From positions 1-37,567 of the forward strand of contig CANHDW010000009.1 in assembly GCA_947459525.1 (NCBI GenBank): a DNA stretch of 37,567 nt, in the 5' to 3' direction. The position numbers and the translations under genes are program-made. This DNA comes from Candidatus Caenarcanales bacterium. GTDB lineage: Bacteria > Cyanobacteriota > Vampirovibrionia > LMEP-6097. The stretch's first letter is position 1. Each line of letters starts with the position of its first letter. The notes under the pieces are model-generated. The model saw only the letters and a program-made list of their open reading frames with translations. It made no database searches and had not been told where the DNA came from. Shown in pieces: positions 18,149-27,644 of this stretch.

Positions 18149-19213
18149 TTACGCCTTAAGTGCCGCTCCCACTAAATTTTTCAATTCATCTACCTTAGAG
18201 CTTCTTGACATAGCATCTTCTAGGCTGATGACCTCACGGTTATAAAGTTCTGCTAGAGCAGATTCCAGAGTCTGCATACCGATATTCTTACCAGTCTGAA
18301 TCGCTGAATAGATCTGCGAAGTTTTAGATTCTCTAATTAAATTAGACACACCAGGTGTAACTAACATCGCCTCCATAGCGACTACCCTTCCTTGACCATC
18401 ACGTCTAGCAAGCAGGGTTTGGCTGAGTACAGCTTTCAATGAATGACTAAGCTGGGTTCTCACCTGTGCCTGCTGCTCAGCTGGAAACACATCTATAAGC
18501 CTATCTATAGTACCTGCTGCTGATGAAGTGTGCAGTGTAGCGAAAACTAAATGCCCTGTTTCAGCAGCACGCACTGCAAGTGAAATAGTCTCTAAATCAC
18601 GCATCTCACCAATTAAAATAACGTCTGGATCTTCTCTCAAAGCTGCTCTAAGAGCATTAGAGAAAGAATGCGTATGATTACCTATCTCACGCTGATTAAT
18701 AATACTCTGCTTAGAAGTGTGAATATACTCTATCGGATCTTCGATGGTAAGTATATGTTCAGCACGATTAGTATTAATCCAGTCCACCATCGCTGCTAAG
18801 GTAGTGGATTTACCAGAACCAGTAGGACCAGTAACCAAGACCAGACCACGAGGTAGCATGACTAATTTTTTTACTATCTCGGGTAATCCAAGCTCTTCAA
18901 TAGATGGTATTTGATAGCTAATCATCCTCAAAGCCACACTGTAACCGAGCCTATCTTTAAAAACATTGATTCTAAAACGACCCACACCTTCTATACCATA
19001 AGCACAGTCGACTTCCCACTCATTTTCTAAAACCTTTAACTGATCCAAAGAAAGAAAACCATCACAGATACTCTTAATCTGCTCACTAGTCAGCTTCTGC
19101 ATCTCAGTTCTTCTGAGGACACCATTAATTCTAAGTATAGGTGGCTCTTGTGGAGTAAGATGTAAGTCACTTGCCTTCGCTTTCTTTACTAGATCTAATA
19201 ATTTATTAATCAT
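18149..19213 (-). CDS. pilT: Twitching motility retraction ATPase PilT
   Basis: GLVLVTGPTGSGKSTTLAAMVDWIN, HILTIEDPIEYIH, DPDVILIGEMRDLETISLAVRAAETGHLVFATLHTSSA. Confidence 0.97.
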   Translation of the reverse strand: MINKLLDLVKKAKASDLHLTPQEPPILRINGVLRRTEMQKLTSEQIKSICDGFLSLDQLKVLENEWEVDCAYGIEGVGRFRINVFKDRLGYSVALRMISYQIPSIEELGLPEIVKKLVMLPRGLVLVTGPTGSGKSTTLAAMVDWINTNRAEHILTIEDPIEYIHTSKQSIINQREIGNHTHSFSNALRAALREDPDVILIGEMRDLETISLAVRAAETGHLVFATLHTSSAAGTIDRLIDVFPAEQQAQVRTQLSHSLKAVLSQTLLARRDGQGRVVAMEAMLVTPGVSNLIRESKTSQIYSAIQTGKNIGMQTLESALAELYNREVISLEDAMSRSSKVDELKNLVGAALKA

Positions 19214-19228
19214 AGAGTACCTTTCATC

Positions 19229-20239
19229 TTAGCCTAAATGCTTAAACACCTTATATGCAGTATCTAAAAGTGGTGCATAATCTTTAGCTCTAGATTTTAA
19301 AAGTAAATAATTACCCTTAAACTCAGCGATTAAATACCAGACCGCTCCGCTACTAATTAATGCCTGACAGACCTTCCCTGTGCCAATAGCTTGTGATGCT
19401 TGGCTAGAATTTTTAAATACCGAGATAAGCTCATCTTTATTACTCTCATCCCAGAAAAAAACAGATTTCTCTAATGAGGTGAAATTATCATCCAAGCACA
19501 ATGCTGCCGTAATATCTTTATTAATATATTTAAGTAAAGTCTCTTCTAAATTAGAAAGCTTAACATTAGTATTACTGTAAGTCTTCTGTGAAAACTGTTC
19601 TAAATAAACATCGAAAATTTCACTAACTTCGTCTTTAAGCTCATTTGCCATTCTGCGAGACTTTAAAGCCTGCTGCTTATTTTTAATCTGTTCTTCTGGA
19701 ACTTCTGCAATTAAATTAGAGAAATCAGCTTTTTTAAAACTATTTACGGTAGTTTCCGAATCATCGAAAATAGTCTTCCAATGAAGTCTTTCTTTGAAAT
19801 AAATCATCCCGAATACTAAAAGATTTATGAGAAGTAACACATAGGCATTCACTAAAACCGCTGAAGGAGACTGCCCTCCACTATTATCAGCAGCTACTTG
19901 GTTTACTAAAGGCTCTTTAAATATAAAGGCTGGGTTTCCCTCTCCGAGTGGCACGAAAACTAAAAGTAAAAAGAAAACGGCTATGATGACTAAAAACTCT
20001 GCTGAGAGCTTTATTACCTTTTTATTATCTACCGATGGAAACATAAAGCTAATGCTTAAAAAAGCGAAAGCTAATTCCCCCATTAAAAGATTTAGTATAG
20101 AGATCTCTGTCACCAAGCTGCTAAAAGCTGAGAGATATGAAAGCACTGTCATTAGAATTAAGACAGCCACAACTAATGAGACTATGCGCCTACGCATTAA
20201 TCCTCTTAAAACTGAATTTAAATCAAACCCTGAAAGCAA
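19229..20239 (-). CDS. Hypothetical membrane protein
   Basis: N-terminal TM segments and a soluble C-terminal region; 17-nt overlap with the pheT 3' end. Confidence 0.55.
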   Translation of the reverse strand: MLSGFDLNSVLRGLMRRRIVSLVVAVLILMTVLSYLSAFSSLVTEISILNLLMGELAFAFLSISFMFPSVDNKKVIKLSAEFLVIIAVFFLLLVFVPLGEGNPAFIFKEPLVNQVAADNSGGQSPSAVLVNAYVLLLINLLVFGMIYFKERLHWKTIFDDSETTVNSFKKADFSNLIAEVPEEQIKNKQQALKSRRMANELKDEVSEIFDVYLEQFSQKTYSNTNVKLSNLEETLLKYINKDITAALCLDDNFTSLEKSVFFWDESNKDELISVFKNSSQASQAIGTGKVCQALISSGAVWYLIAEFKGNYLLLKSRAKDYAPLLDTAYKVFKHLG

Positions 20240-22982
20240 CTGATAATTCCCTTATTAAAAACTCTTTTAGCTTTACGACCTCAGCATCTATCTGTTCTCT
20301 AGAATACTCTTGCTCAGAATGCCATCTAAGCCTTAAAGTAAAACTACTCTGATAAAGATCTAATAATTTAATATCCTGAAGATCTTTAGATTTAAATTGC
20401 TTAATACCATTCACGATCTCAGCATAAGTGTGCCCCGAAGCAGCATCTACAGTAATATCCCTTTCTACTGGAGGGTTTTTAATAATCTTAGCGAATTTAC
20501 TTTTCAGCTTACGTGGCAGCTCAAGCTCAATAAAATAGAGCTTCTCTGGCAGTTCTAGCTCATCTACTTTCTGTGGATGAATCTTAGCGATATAGCCTAT
20601 CTCTTTACCCTGATATATGACCTTAGCAGCGATACCAGGATGCATTAAATCAGTTAAAATACTTTCTGGATCTGAGTTAAGAGGTGTTTTTTTAATAGTA
20701 GATTCTGCATCTAAAGTCGTGAAACTCACATTCTGATACAGTCTTTCAATAATTGATTTAAATTCATAGAAATCCTTCTCTCGATGTAAGGGTTTCTGCT
20801 CATCAGTCCATGATTTCTCTAGCTTCGCCATTACTATAGCGACTTTCTCTACTTCCACGGTGTCGCTTAAATCGTATTTATGGCTCGGCTCGACTTCTAC
20901 GTTTTTGTCACGCTTGTAAGAAATAAGAGAGTCAAAAAACTCAATAACAACAGGACCTCCGACTTCTGCGTTTTTGTCACGCTTATAAGAGTAAGTTTTA
21001 CCAAATTCGAACAGCTTAATATCGGTAGTTCTGTCGTTAGCATAATTTTTAGAAACAGCCTTTATTAAAGATGGTAATAAAGAAGTCCTTAACACGGAAT
21101 AATCTTTAGATAATGGATTTAACATCTTAATCGCTGACTCAGAGACGGATGTATCGCTAACTAGGCTGCTTAAAATCACTTGGTTAAAGCCTTCTGCTAT
21201 TAATAAATTCTCTAATTCATCTTTAGCCAAATTTGGGACTTGTCTTGCATCATGCTCCGCATCGCTGGGAATTCGGCCAGAGGATATAACATGCTGATGT
21301 GGATGTACCGCTCCACGGAGATTCGTTAGTTTTAGTTTTTTTGCAGCAGGCTTAGCTGAAGTTGAACTTGTACGAGTCTCTTCTTTCGCTTCGAAACTAG
21401 CTTGCATAGGCGGTAACTGAGCTGGAATATTATCATAGCCATAGATTCTGACTATCTCTTCGATAAGATCTATTTCACGCTGTATATCTTTAGTTCTAAA
21501 GCTTGGTACGGAGAAGGTATATGATAATTCTGTTTCACCCACATAGCTAATACCCAAAGGAGCTAAAAGCTTTTGCACCTCTATAAGTGAAAGATCTATT
21601 CCGATAAATCTCTTTATCTGAGATAATCTTAGCGAAACTTCTTTAATCTCTAAAGCCTCATCTCCAGCTTTAGCTAAGTTACCTAAAATAGTAAGCTTGC
21701 TATCTTCGGCATTAGTGGCATCAGTAGCTAAATTACTTAAAAGATCAAGCGACATTAATATCGCATTTAGAGTATTAAGTTTATCGACACCTCTCTCGAA
21801 GCGTTTCTTAGCTTCACTATCTATACCAGCAGCTCTAGCACTGCGTCTTACTGTCGCTGGATAAAATACAGCTGACTCGATAACTATATTATTTGTGGCA
21901 GCAGTAATCTGTGAATCAAAACCACCCATTACCCCAGCGATAGCCACTGGACCAGACTCATCAGCGATAACTAAATTAATTTCACTTAATTCATAAGTCT
22001 CACCATCTAAGGCTTTCATGCTCTCACCTAAATTCGCTCTGCGGGAAATCAGTTTAGAACCTTTTAATTTATCTTTATCGTAAAAGTGCAGCGGCTGACC
22101 TAAAGTTAACTGAACATAATTACTTATATCCACCAAATTATTAATCGATTTCATGCCCATCGCATTTAATCTATCTTTTAGCCACTGCGGGGAATCCTTC
22201 ACTTTAAGTCCTGAAACATTTAAAGTATAAAAAAGTAAAGTATCTTTATTATCAGTTATCTCTGGCTCTATAAAAGCAGTATTTTCACTAGCATAAGCCT
22301 GAATCCCTTTATTAGTAAGCTGTTTTAATGGGCGCTGTAACAGAGCAGATATCTCTCTTGCTTGCCCTTGTACAGAAAGCGCATCACCACGATTACTTCT
22401 AGCTCCTATATCTAAAACAGTATCTTCTTCTATGCCTAAAACCTTTCTGACGGTAGTTCCTAAAGGAATATCTAAAGCTTTATTCTCTATATCTGCTCTA
22501 TTCGGATCGAAAAATAAATATATGCCATCACCCTGCTTCGCTTTAATTTTCTCTACTTCATCTTCACTAAACCCTAGTTCCTCTACACCACAGAGCATCC
22601 CGAAGCTTTCTACATCACGAATTTTACTAGGCTTAATTTCAATAAAATCACCTTTAACGCTTTTTAACTTCGCACCGATAGTCGCTACTGGTACTTTCTG
22701 CCCAACAGCTATATTTTTTGCTCCGCAGACTATTTGTTGAATATTTTTAGTACCATCAGCATTTAAGCCGACAGCCGTTTTAGTAACCTGTAATTTATCA
22801 GCATTCGGATGGGGCGCTATCTCTAGAATCTCACCTAAAACTATACGCTCATCTATAGAATCATTAAAAGCCTCATAGTCCTCGACCTCAAAGGCTCTCA
22901 TAGTTAATTCATGCACCAGATCTTGCAGTGGTACATCTTTAATATCAACGAACTCATTTAAGCAGTTTAAAGATACTTTCAT
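20223..22982 (-). CDS. pheT: Phenylalanyl-tRNA synthetase beta subunit, enlarged (919 aa) by insertions
   Basis: MKVSLNCLNEFVDI, tRNA-binding domain, YGYDNIPAQLPPM, LFEFGKTY, C-terminal anticodon-binding domain LRLRWHSEQEYSREQIDAEV. Confidence 0.96.
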   Translation of the reverse strand: MKVSLNCLNEFVDIKDVPLQDLVHELTMRAFEVEDYEAFNDSIDERIVLGEILEIAPHPNADKLQVTKTAVGLNADGTKNIQQIVCGAKNIAVGQKVPVATIGAKLKSVKGDFIEIKPSKIRDVESFGMLCGVEELGFSEDEVEKIKAKQGDGIYLFFDPNRADIENKALDIPLGTTVRKVLGIEEDTVLDIGARSNRGDALSVQGQAREISALLQRPLKQLTNKGIQAYASENTAFIEPEITDNKDTLLFYTLNVSGLKVKDSPQWLKDRLNAMGMKSINNLVDISNYVQLTLGQPLHFYDKDKLKGSKLISRRANLGESMKALDGETYELSEINLVIADESGPVAIAGVMGGFDSQITAATNNIVIESAVFYPATVRRSARAAGIDSEAKKRFERGVDKLNTLNAILMSLDLLSNLATDATNAEDSKLTILGNLAKAGDEALEIKEVSLRLSQIKRFIGIDLSLIEVQKLLAPLGISYVGETELSYTFSVPSFRTKDIQREIDLIEEIVRIYGYDNIPAQLPPMQASFEAKEETRTSSTSAKPAAKKLKLTNLRGAVHPHQHVISSGRIPSDAEHDARQVPNLAKDELENLLIAEGFNQVILSSLVSDTSVSESAIKMLNPLSKDYSVLRTSLLPSLIKAVSKNYANDRTTDIKLFEFGKTYSYKRDKNAEVGGPVVIEFFDSLISYKRDKNVEVEPSHKYDLSDTVEVEKVAIVMAKLEKSWTDEQKPLHREKDFYEFKSIIERLYQNVSFTTLDAESTIKKTPLNSDPESILTDLMHPGIAAKVIYQGKEIGYIAKIHPQKVDELELPEKLYFIELELPRKLKSKFAKIIKNPPVERDITVDAASGHTYAEIVNGIKQFKSKDLQDIKLLDLYQSSFTLRLRWHSEQEYSREQIDAEVVKLKEFLIRELSVAFRV
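20881..20922 (-). repeat. Family-1 variant element inside pheT (copy A)
   Basis: Minus strand tcttacaagcgtgacaaaaacgtagaagtcgagccgagcca; encodes SYKRDKNVEVEPSHKYD. Confidence 0.75.
20952..20990 (-). repeat. Family-1 variant element inside pheT (copy B)
   Basis: Minus strand tcttataagcgtgacaaaaacgcagaagtcggaggtcc; encodes SYKRDKNAEVGGP. 31-nt core matches copy A at 29 positions, 69 nt apart. Confidence 0.8.
21241..21330 (-). repeat. Family-2 element copy inside pheT
   Basis: Encodes LTNLRGAVHPHQHVISSGRIPSDAEHDARQV between YGYDNIPAQLPPM and KDELENLLIAEGF; similar to the PNP insert. Confidence 0.5.
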
Positions 22983-23003
22983 GCAAGTTACAATATTAGC
23001 AAT

Positions 23004-23360
23004 ATGACGTTTATGAAGAAATCATTTTCATCTTTTTTGGTTCTAATTAGCTTAATTAGCTACCCTTTAAACTCCTCGGCCGCAAATAGCCCAGCAGAGC
23101 CACATGAATCTCTAGAATGGTTTGAGCTGATGCAAGACTGGCTAGATAATAAAATCGATGAAACTACTATAGAACTTCATGAAGAAATGGATAAAACTTT
23201 AGAAACAGCTGAAAAAACTAAAAAAGAAGTCCGCAAGGATATAGAAAAAACTAAAAAGAAGAATCAAGAAAAAAGGGCTGAGCTGCAAAAGAAAAAAGAA
23301 GCTCATAAAGAAAAACTGAAAAAAGAACTGGATGCTGGCAAAGAGCTTGGCGGTGAGTAA
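23004..23360 (+). CDS. Hypothetical secreted, highly charged coiled-coil protein
   Basis: Signal-peptide-like N-terminus (SFLVLISLISYPLNSSAA) and K/E-rich coiled coil. Confidence 0.6.
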   Translation: MTFMKKSFSSFLVLISLISYPLNSSAANSPAEPHESLEWFELMQDWLDNKIDETTIELHEEMDKTLETAEKTKKEVRKDIEKTKKKNQEKRAELQKKKEAHKEKLKKELDAGKELGGE

Positions 23361-23437
23361 GACTGGGAAAGTAACTACAAAATATCTGTTATGATAAATT
23401 AAAAGTTAAAATAAATACCGAACTAAAAAGGTGAAGA

Positions 23438-24298
23438 ATGAGTAGACTGTTTGAATTTGATTCATGTGTTTCAAAGATTTTTAATCAAAACTGCTTAGAT
23501 GGACTCATAGCCCTAGAAAGTAATTCTATTGACCTCATTATAACTTCTCCTCCCTATGCCGACCAAAGGTCAGCTACTTATACGGCAATAAAGCCAGATC
23601 ATTATGTCGAATGGTTCTTGCCAATAACATCCGAATTATTTAGAGTCTTAAAACCCACTGGCACTTTTATTCTTAACATCAAGGAAAAAGTTGCTAATGG
23701 AGAAAGGCATACTTACGTTCTTGAATTAATCCTTGAGATGAAAAAACAAGGTTGGTTATGGACCGAAGAATTTATGTGGCATAAAAAAAACTGTTATCCA
23801 GGTAAGTGGCCAAATCGTTTCCGTGACTCATGGGAGCGTCTCTTACAATTCAATAAAGAACGTAAATTTAACATGTATCAAGAAGAAGTCATGGTTCCTG
23901 TTGGGGACTGGGCTCAAAATCGCTTAAAAAATTTAAGTGAAACCGATAAAATTCGAGATCCTTCTAAGGTCGGTAGTGGGTTTGGTAAAAATATTTCCAA
24001 TTGGGTTGGGCGAGATAAAGCTTATCCAACAAATGTACTCCATCTTGCAACAGAATGCAGCAATAAGTCACATAGTGCTGCTTTCCCTAAAAGCCTCCCC
24101 GAATGGTTCATTAAGCTTTTTACAGAAAAAGGAGATACTGTACTAGACCCATTTTTAGGATCTGGAACTACTTGTCTTGTTGCAAGCTCAATGAAGCGTA
24201 ACTCAATTGGTTTTGAGCTTGAAGAAAAATACTTTAATATTTGTGTAGAATCACTATCCCAGTTAAATGATAGTAATAAACAATTATGCCTGTTTTAG
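23438..24298 (+). CDS. Site-specific DNA methyltransferase (N4-cytosine or N6-adenine, TSPPY type)
   Basis: LIITSPPYADQR (motif IV), DTVLDPFLGSGTTCLVASSMKRNSIGFEL (motif I), C-terminal to the catalytic motif. Confidence 0.93.
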   Translation: MSRLFEFDSCVSKIFNQNCLDGLIALESNSIDLIITSPPYADQRSATYTAIKPDHYVEWFLPITSELFRVLKPTGTFILNIKEKVANGERHTYVLELILEMKKQGWLWTEEFMWHKKNCYPGKWPNRFRDSWERLLQFNKERKFNMYQEEVMVPVGDWAQNRLKNLSETDKIRDPSKVGSGFGKNISNWVGRDKAYPTNVLHLATECSNKSHSAAFPKSLPEWFIKLFTEKGDTVLDPFLGSGTTCLVASSMKRNSIGFELEEKYFNICVESLSQLNDSNKQLCLF

Positions 24299-25050
24299 AT
24301 TACAACAAAGTCGAAGTATTTATCCAAGATCATGTCATTCAGCCATTTTACGAAGAAAAATTTAAAAAACTACAAAACCTACAGTTAAAAAAATTTCTTT
24401 CAAGAAAAAATCCTTATTTATATAAAGCTAAAAATGCAACTATCGTCAGTGAACTGGTTGAATCCATGCTAGATTCTTATCTCTCATCACAAGAAGAAAC
24501 TATTTTAGGAAACCTTATGGAAAAATTAGCCATCCATATTTGTGAATTAGTTTTTAATGGAAAAAAAGCAGAAGAGAAAAAATTCAAATCAATTGATCTC
24601 ATTTTTGAAACAGATCTTAGCCTGTTCATTGTTGGAATCAAATCCGGACCATCTTGGGGGAATGCAGATCAAATTAAAAAAATGCAGGAGAATTTTAAAA
24701 AAGCAAGAATCATTCTTCGAGAAGAGGGCATTCAAAAATCAATAAAAGCTATCAATGGTTGTATGTACGGCAAAGAAATTAGAATTTTAAATGACAATGT
24801 AGATCCAGACATGCATTATGAAAAAATTTCTGGACAAGCTTTCTGGGAGCTTATTTCAGGAGACGTGAATTTATATAAGAAAATTATCAAACCGATGGAA
24901 CTACGAGCTAAACAGAATTCAGATAAACTAGATGTTTTATATACACAAAAAGTCAATGGTTTTACAGATGACTTCTCAGCAAGTTTTTGCACTAATAACC
25001 TAATAGACTGGGAAAAACTACTAGATTTTATTTCAAAAAATAAATCATAA
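24286..25050 (+). CDS. Putative type II restriction endonuclease, resembling the PmeII family
   Basis: 13-nt overlap with the methyltransferase; LGNLMEKLAIHICELVFNGKKAEEKKFKSIDLIFETDLSLFIVGIKSGPSWGNADQIKKM, a D-x(n)-GIKSG nuclease-like core. Confidence 0.8.
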   Translation: MPVLDYNKVEVFIQDHVIQPFYEEKFKKLQNLQLKKFLSRKNPYLYKAKNATIVSELVESMLDSYLSSQEETILGNLMEKLAIHICELVFNGKKAEEKKFKSIDLIFETDLSLFIVGIKSGPSWGNADQIKKMQENFKKARIILREEGIQKSIKAINGCMYGKEIRILNDNVDPDMHYEKISGQAFWELISGDVNLYKKIIKPMELRAKQNSDKLDVLYTQKVNGFTDDFSASFCTNNLIDWEKLLDFISKNKS

Positions 25051-25174
25051 TGATTCGTAATTTATCAGCATTCCAGCCCCAAACTCCAAAAATTCTATTA
25101 ATTTTTTAGACTAGAGCTCCAAAACACTCAAAAACTGGGTAAAATATTACTATTCAAGAAAGTATTTTAAAACC

Positions 25175-26314
25175 ATGGATATAAAAAGAGAAGTACAAAT
25201 AGATAAACTTCTTAAAAAAGGCAAAGCCTTACTAATTTATGGTGCAAGGCAGGTTGGGAAAACCACTTTAGTTAAAAACTTTCTTCTTGATAATAAATCT
25301 AAATTCAGGCAGCATACTGGAGAAGACATTCAACTACAGATTTTATTTAAAGACCTTTCAACATATGACTTAGACGAGTTTGTGGAAAATTTAGAAATTC
25401 TCATTATAGATGAAGCTCAAATTCTAGAGAATCTCGGCAGAGGAATTAAATTAATTTTAGATAGAAACCCAAAGTTAGCAGTAATATTAACAGGTTCATC
25501 TTCGTTTGAATTAGCAAATCAGCTCAGTGAACCACTAACTGGCAGGAAAAAAACTCAGTGCCTCTTACCTCTTAGTATTAAAGAACTCTCTGAGCATTAT
25601 GGTCGATATGAAATTAAACATAAACTAGAAGAATTATTACTCTATGGCTCATACCCAGAAATCATTACGACTAAAAATAAGCATGAGAAGAGAGAACTGA
25701 TCCTTGAGATAGCTAATAGCTATTTATTTAAAGACATTCTGAGTTTTTTAAATCTAAAAAAAGCTGATGTACTTTATAAATTAACGAAATTACTTGCTTA
25801 TCAAATCAGCTCAGAAGTGAATGTTAATGAGCTTGCGAGCAACTTACAAGTAGATAATAAAACTATTACTCATTACCTAGATATATTAGAAAAGTCCTTT
25901 GTTATAAAAATGATTCCAGCCTTCAACAGTAATCAGAGAAACGAAATCAAAAAATCTAAAAAGATATATTTCTTAGATCTCGGTATTAGAAATGCTTTAA
26001 TAAACCAGTTTCAAGATATAGAGCTGCGGAATGATAAAGGAGCCTTATGGGAAAATTTCGTTTTTCTGGAACTCTATAAGCGAATCGAATACGACAGAAG
26101 TTTTAAAACTATCTATTTTTGGCGAACTCATGAACAGCAGGAAATAGATTTTATTCTAGAAGCAGATGGTTTACTAGAACTCTACGAAACGAAGTTTAAT
26201 GCTAAAAAAAGCACGAAGATCCCGCCGCAGTGGCTAAAACATTATCCTGAATTTCAAGAATTAAAGCTGATTCATACTGGGAATTTTATGGATTTTTTTA
26301 CTAATACAGATTAG
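25175..26314 (+). CDS. AAA_14/DUF4143-type ATPase
   Basis: LIYGARQVGKTTLV, ILIIDEAQILEN, LTGSSSFELANQLSEPLTGRKKTQCLLPLS, FWRTHEQQEIDFILE. Confidence 0.92.
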   Translation: MDIKREVQIDKLLKKGKALLIYGARQVGKTTLVKNFLLDNKSKFRQHTGEDIQLQILFKDLSTYDLDEFVENLEILIIDEAQILENLGRGIKLILDRNPKLAVILTGSSSFELANQLSEPLTGRKKTQCLLPLSIKELSEHYGRYEIKHKLEELLLYGSYPEIITTKNKHEKRELILEIANSYLFKDILSFLNLKKADVLYKLTKLLAYQISSEVNVNELASNLQVDNKTITHYLDILEKSFVIKMIPAFNSNQRNEIKKSKKIYFLDLGIRNALINQFQDIELRNDKGALWENFVFLELYKRIEYDRSFKTIYFWRTHEQQEIDFILEADGLLELYETKFNAKKSTKIPPQWLKHYPEFQELKLIHTGNFMDFFTNTD

Positions 26315-26430
26315 ATATTAAATGCATTAAAAATCATTAAAAAACCTTAAAAGAGTTTTATCTATTCGCTAATCTGCCCTTTAATACTGCTAGGATTATG
26401 AGCGTCTTATTTTAAACAAAGGAGTTTAAA

Positions 26431-27609
26431 TTGGATAGACGTAAGTTCCTAACATTAGCAGGAGCAGCAGGAGTTATAGCAGCATACCCAAAAGGAACTG
26501 CGGCTCTTAGATCTGAAATATCTGATAATTACACTGCTACCGCCAAAGCTCTCAGAGAAGAGATGCCTAATAACGGTGTGAATAATGACGATGAAAACGC
26601 AAAAATTAAAAGTAAGCAATCCCCTGACCGCCCAATAGCTCTACACGAGAGAGTTTTAGAAACATTAAATCCCACTGTTACGGAAGCAGCCACCTCAATC
26701 TTTAGCCAGTTTAAAGAAGCTTCTCTATTGATCGAAAAAAATATAAAAGCTAATACAGTTGGTCGCTTAAACAAAGAAGAAACTATTTACTCTAATGCTG
26801 ATAAATGGGCATCTGCCACTATGGCTGCTCCTATATGGGCATTAAGCCTAGCAAGTCGCACGTTAGGTGACTCTATTACAGCAGGAATTGAATTGAGTAA
26901 ATCCGATAAATCTTCCCTCAGCAGCATGTTTGCATATAATGCTCAAACTTTTTCTATCACTTATATTAAAAACTTTCTTGTCGAATCACTACGAAATTTA
27001 CTCATAGAGCAGATGAAATTAAACAATGAGCTAGACCCTCGTCGCATAAATGCTCAAGCTGTTTTTGAAGATCTAAACGGAGATTCTCTGAAAATAAAAT
27101 TTTCTGAAAATCTTCAATCAATATCTGAAATTCCCAAATCCTTTAGCAAGGCTTCTACTAATAGGAAAATCTTAGATAGTGGATCAATCGGCATAGGTTT
27201 TCTGCTAAGCCCTATTAATACTGGTCTTGGTAAATTTATAAATTCACTCGGTCGCCAAAGAATAGTCGGTGAGAATGCTTTAAGAAAAGAGCTGGGATCT
27301 GAAAATTATAATAAACAAGCCAAAATAGCTGTGGCTAATGCAATTACTTACCCTTTTTTTAATTTAATTAATGGAATATGCCAAGAGCTAGTTAAGAAGA
27401 CTATTACACTTGATAGCAGCTCACAGTTAGCTCAAACTAATTTCAGAGAATTAATCGGTAACCTATCAAGCTTTTTTGGATATATGACTCTAAAAGTACC
27501 TATTCAAAATGAGCTTGAGTACGCGATGCATAAGCAAGAAGAATTCCGGACACCTTTTAAGGAAATTGCTGAATTGATGGAGCCGACTTCCAAAAAATCC
27601 CTAGATTAA
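26431..27609 (+). CDS. Hypothetical exported protein with Tat-like signal peptide
   Basis: TTG start after aaaggag; MDRRKFLTLAGAAGVIAA twin-arginine-like signal. Confidence 0.65.
   Translation: MDRRKFLTLAGAAGVIAAYPKGTAALRSEISDNYTATAKALREEMPNNGVNNDDENAKIKSKQSPDRPIALHERVLETLNPTVTEAATSIFSQFKEASLLIEKNIKANTVGRLNKEETIYSNADKWASATMAAPIWALSLASRTLGDSITAGIELSKSDKSSLSSMFAYNAQTFSITYIKNFLVESLRNLLIEQMKLNNELDPRRINAQAVFEDLNGDSLKIKFSENLQSISEIPKSFSKASTNRKILDSGSIGIGFLLSPINTGLGKFINSLGRQRIVGENALRKELGSENYNKQAKIAVANAITYPFFNLINGICQELVKKTITLDSSSQLAQTNFRELIGNLSSFFGYMTLKVPIQNELEYAMHKQEEFRTPFKEIAELMEPTSKKSLD
26587..26613 (+). repeat. Family-1 element (partial/degenerate) in the Tat-signal protein gene
   Basis: gacgatgaaaacgcaaaaattaaaagt; encodes DDENAKIKS. 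Confidence 0.6.
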
Positions 27610-27644
27610 AAATATTTCAAAGAAAACCTTATTTACAAACAATT

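Noticed and set aside
20880-21068. Plus-strand ORF over the pheT element copies (and other small antisense ORFs in the track)
   Set aside because: These overlap strong coding sequences on the opposite strand and show no family motif; treated as chance ORFs.
25140-25169. Palindrome upstream of the ATPase at 25175 as a strong operator
   Set aside because: The inverted repeat taaaatattact/agtatttta is imperfect and AT-rich; mentioned only as supporting context.
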